A DNA stretch of 5,262 nt from CAZCWX01 sp964502465 (GTDB taxonomy: Bacteria; Desulfobacterota; Binatia; Bin18), in the NCBI GenBank assembly GCA_964502465.1, contig CAZCWX010000473.1:1-5262 (forward strand). Direction: 5' to 3'. The notes beneath the pieces were generated by a model. The model did not search any database and was not told the origin of the DNA. It saw only the letters and a list, made by a program, of their open reading frames with translations. Numbering within the stretch: position 1 is the stretch's first letter; every line of letters starts with the position of its first letter. Below, piece after piece: positions 4,641-5,262 of the stretch. The translations under genes were made by a program, and so were the position numbers.

Positions 4641-5262
4641 ATGCAAACCCCAATTCTCCCGCCAGAAGCTTCATACTCTAGCATATGCTCGTGTCCTAAT
4701 CCGGACTGTTCCTTGCGCGGGCAGAGGGCCGCAGGCAACATCGCGCACCGCTCGTGGACGGGCAAGAACAGGAACATTGAGCGGTTGCGCTGCACGGAGT
4801 GTGGGCAAGAATTTTCCGAGCGCCGGGGTACGTTGAGGCAAGGGCGTAAGCTGTCGGAAGAGATGGGGAAGCGGTTGCTGAAGTGTCAGCGGTGGGGGGT
4901 CTGTGATGCAGGCAGCGCAGACAGCTGTGGGGTAGATATTAAAACGGTCCACCACTTCCAGCAAGTCGCTACCCACAGAGCCCAAGAACATCACGAGCAG
5001 GTGACGCGGGAGCTGGAGGTGGAAGGCGTACAACTCGATGAGATGCATTCCAAGCGACGTGGCCCTCAGGTGGAGTGGCTGCATACGGCTCTTGCTATGG
5101 GCAGTCGATTTTTGATGTGGGGGCACTGGGGCCCCAGAACCCAAGCGAGGGCTGCCCTCCTGATTGCCCAGGTCGTCGCGCGTCTGTGTGGCTTGCCAGT
5201 GTGGCTGAGTGATGGCTGGAAAGCTTACTCCGCCGCGCTTTTGCAAGTGCTGGGACGAGTCT
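4641..5262 (+). CDS. IS1-superfamily transposase, 3' end beyond the window
   Basis: An open frame of 207 codons from ATG 4641 to the window edge without a stop. The N-terminus has a zinc-finger pattern, C18-x4-C23 (CPNPDC) with C51-x2-C54 (RCTECG), followed by EFSERRGT, as in IS1-like transposases. A helix-turn-helix region spans about 71-108. The DDE core then begins: D133 in VQLDEM is the likely first aspartate, W146 and HTALAMGSR follow, and D191 in LSDGWKAY is the likely second, matching the TDGW motif of IS1 InsB. The third acidic residue would lie past the edge. Unlike classical IS1, the zinc-finger/HTH part and the catalytic part are in one uninterrupted frame, so no frameshift is needed up to this point. 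The next in-frame stop upstream is TGA at 4590, and no other ATG lies between, so ATG 4641 is the likely start. The element's ends were not found. Confidence 0.8.
   Translation, partial: MQTPILPPEASYSSICSCPNPDCSLRGQRAAGNIAHRSWTGKNRNIERLRCTECGQEFSERRGTLRQGRKLSEEMGKRLLKCQRWGVCDAGSADSCGVDIKTVHHFQQVATHRAQEHHEQVTRELEVEGVQLDEMHSKRRGPQVEWLHTALAMGSRFLMWGHWGPRTQARAALLIAQVVARLCGLPVWLSDGWKAYSAALLQVLGRV

Noticed and set aside
4582..4836. An 84-codon plus-strand reading starting at TTG.
   Set aside because: It overlaps the IS1-like gene in another frame, becomes Arg/Ala-rich and has no recognisable domain. The AGGAGG at 4558-4563 is too far from the TTG.
4671..5246. A 191-codon minus-strand open frame opposite the right-hand transposase.
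   Set aside because: Its translation is low-complexity and family-less, whereas the plus strand encodes a clear IS1-like transposase over the same bases.
1..5262. CRISPR array, tRNA or rRNA genes.
   Set aside because: No regularly spaced direct repeats and no tRNA- or rRNA-like segments were recognised by eye.

Overview
This window is a mobile-element accumulation zone in a bacterial genome. Three different insertion-sequence families surround one broken chromosomal gene and one toxin-antitoxin pair. The host cannot be named from the sequence. The only host-type gene is the 3' end of an NtrC-type regulator resembling the PEP-CTERM/exopolysaccharide regulator PrsR. That points to a GC-rich, exopolysaccharide-producing Gram-negative bacterium, proteobacterial or a related phylum, with low confidence. 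I did not find a convincing new multi-gene system.

Layout. (1) Bases 1 to about 622 hold an IS200-like element on the minus strand. Its single HUH/Y1 transposase gene is broken by an amber codon at codon 16. Its end hairpins and a stem-loop around the ribosome binding site are intact. (2) Bases 614-796 carry no gene, but hold a REP-like hairpin and a short palindrome. (3) Bases 797-3465 form a 2.67-kb IS66-family element bounded by imperfect inverted repeats. Its gene order is unusual: tnpC lies on the plus strand, convergent with a minus-strand tnpA-tnpB operon. The usual IS66 order has all three genes on one strand. tnpC has an in-frame TGA, and one cysteine of its zinc-binding set is now tryptophan. 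tnpA and tnpB look intact, and tnpB reads on into the antisense of tnpC. (4) Bases 3466-3850 hold the 3' stub of the regulator, starting just beyond the IS66 end. Its 5' part is absent from the other flank, so the insertion was probably accompanied by a deletion. (5) Bases 3855-4515 hold a complete vapBC toxin-antitoxin operon on the minus strand, AT-richer than its surroundings. A near-perfect palindrome sits in its promoter spacer. (6) Bases 4641-5262 hold the 5' part of an IS1-superfamily transposase gene that runs off the right edge.

How the parts relate. The IS200 copy and the IS66 tnpC both carry inactivating point changes, so these elements look old and probably cannot move by themselves. 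The IS66 copy may still make TnpA and TnpB. The regulator stub keeps a whole Fis-type DNA-binding helix-turn-helix but has lost its receiver domain and nearly all of its ATPase domain. The vapBC pair looks fully functional and is the most likely expressed unit here.
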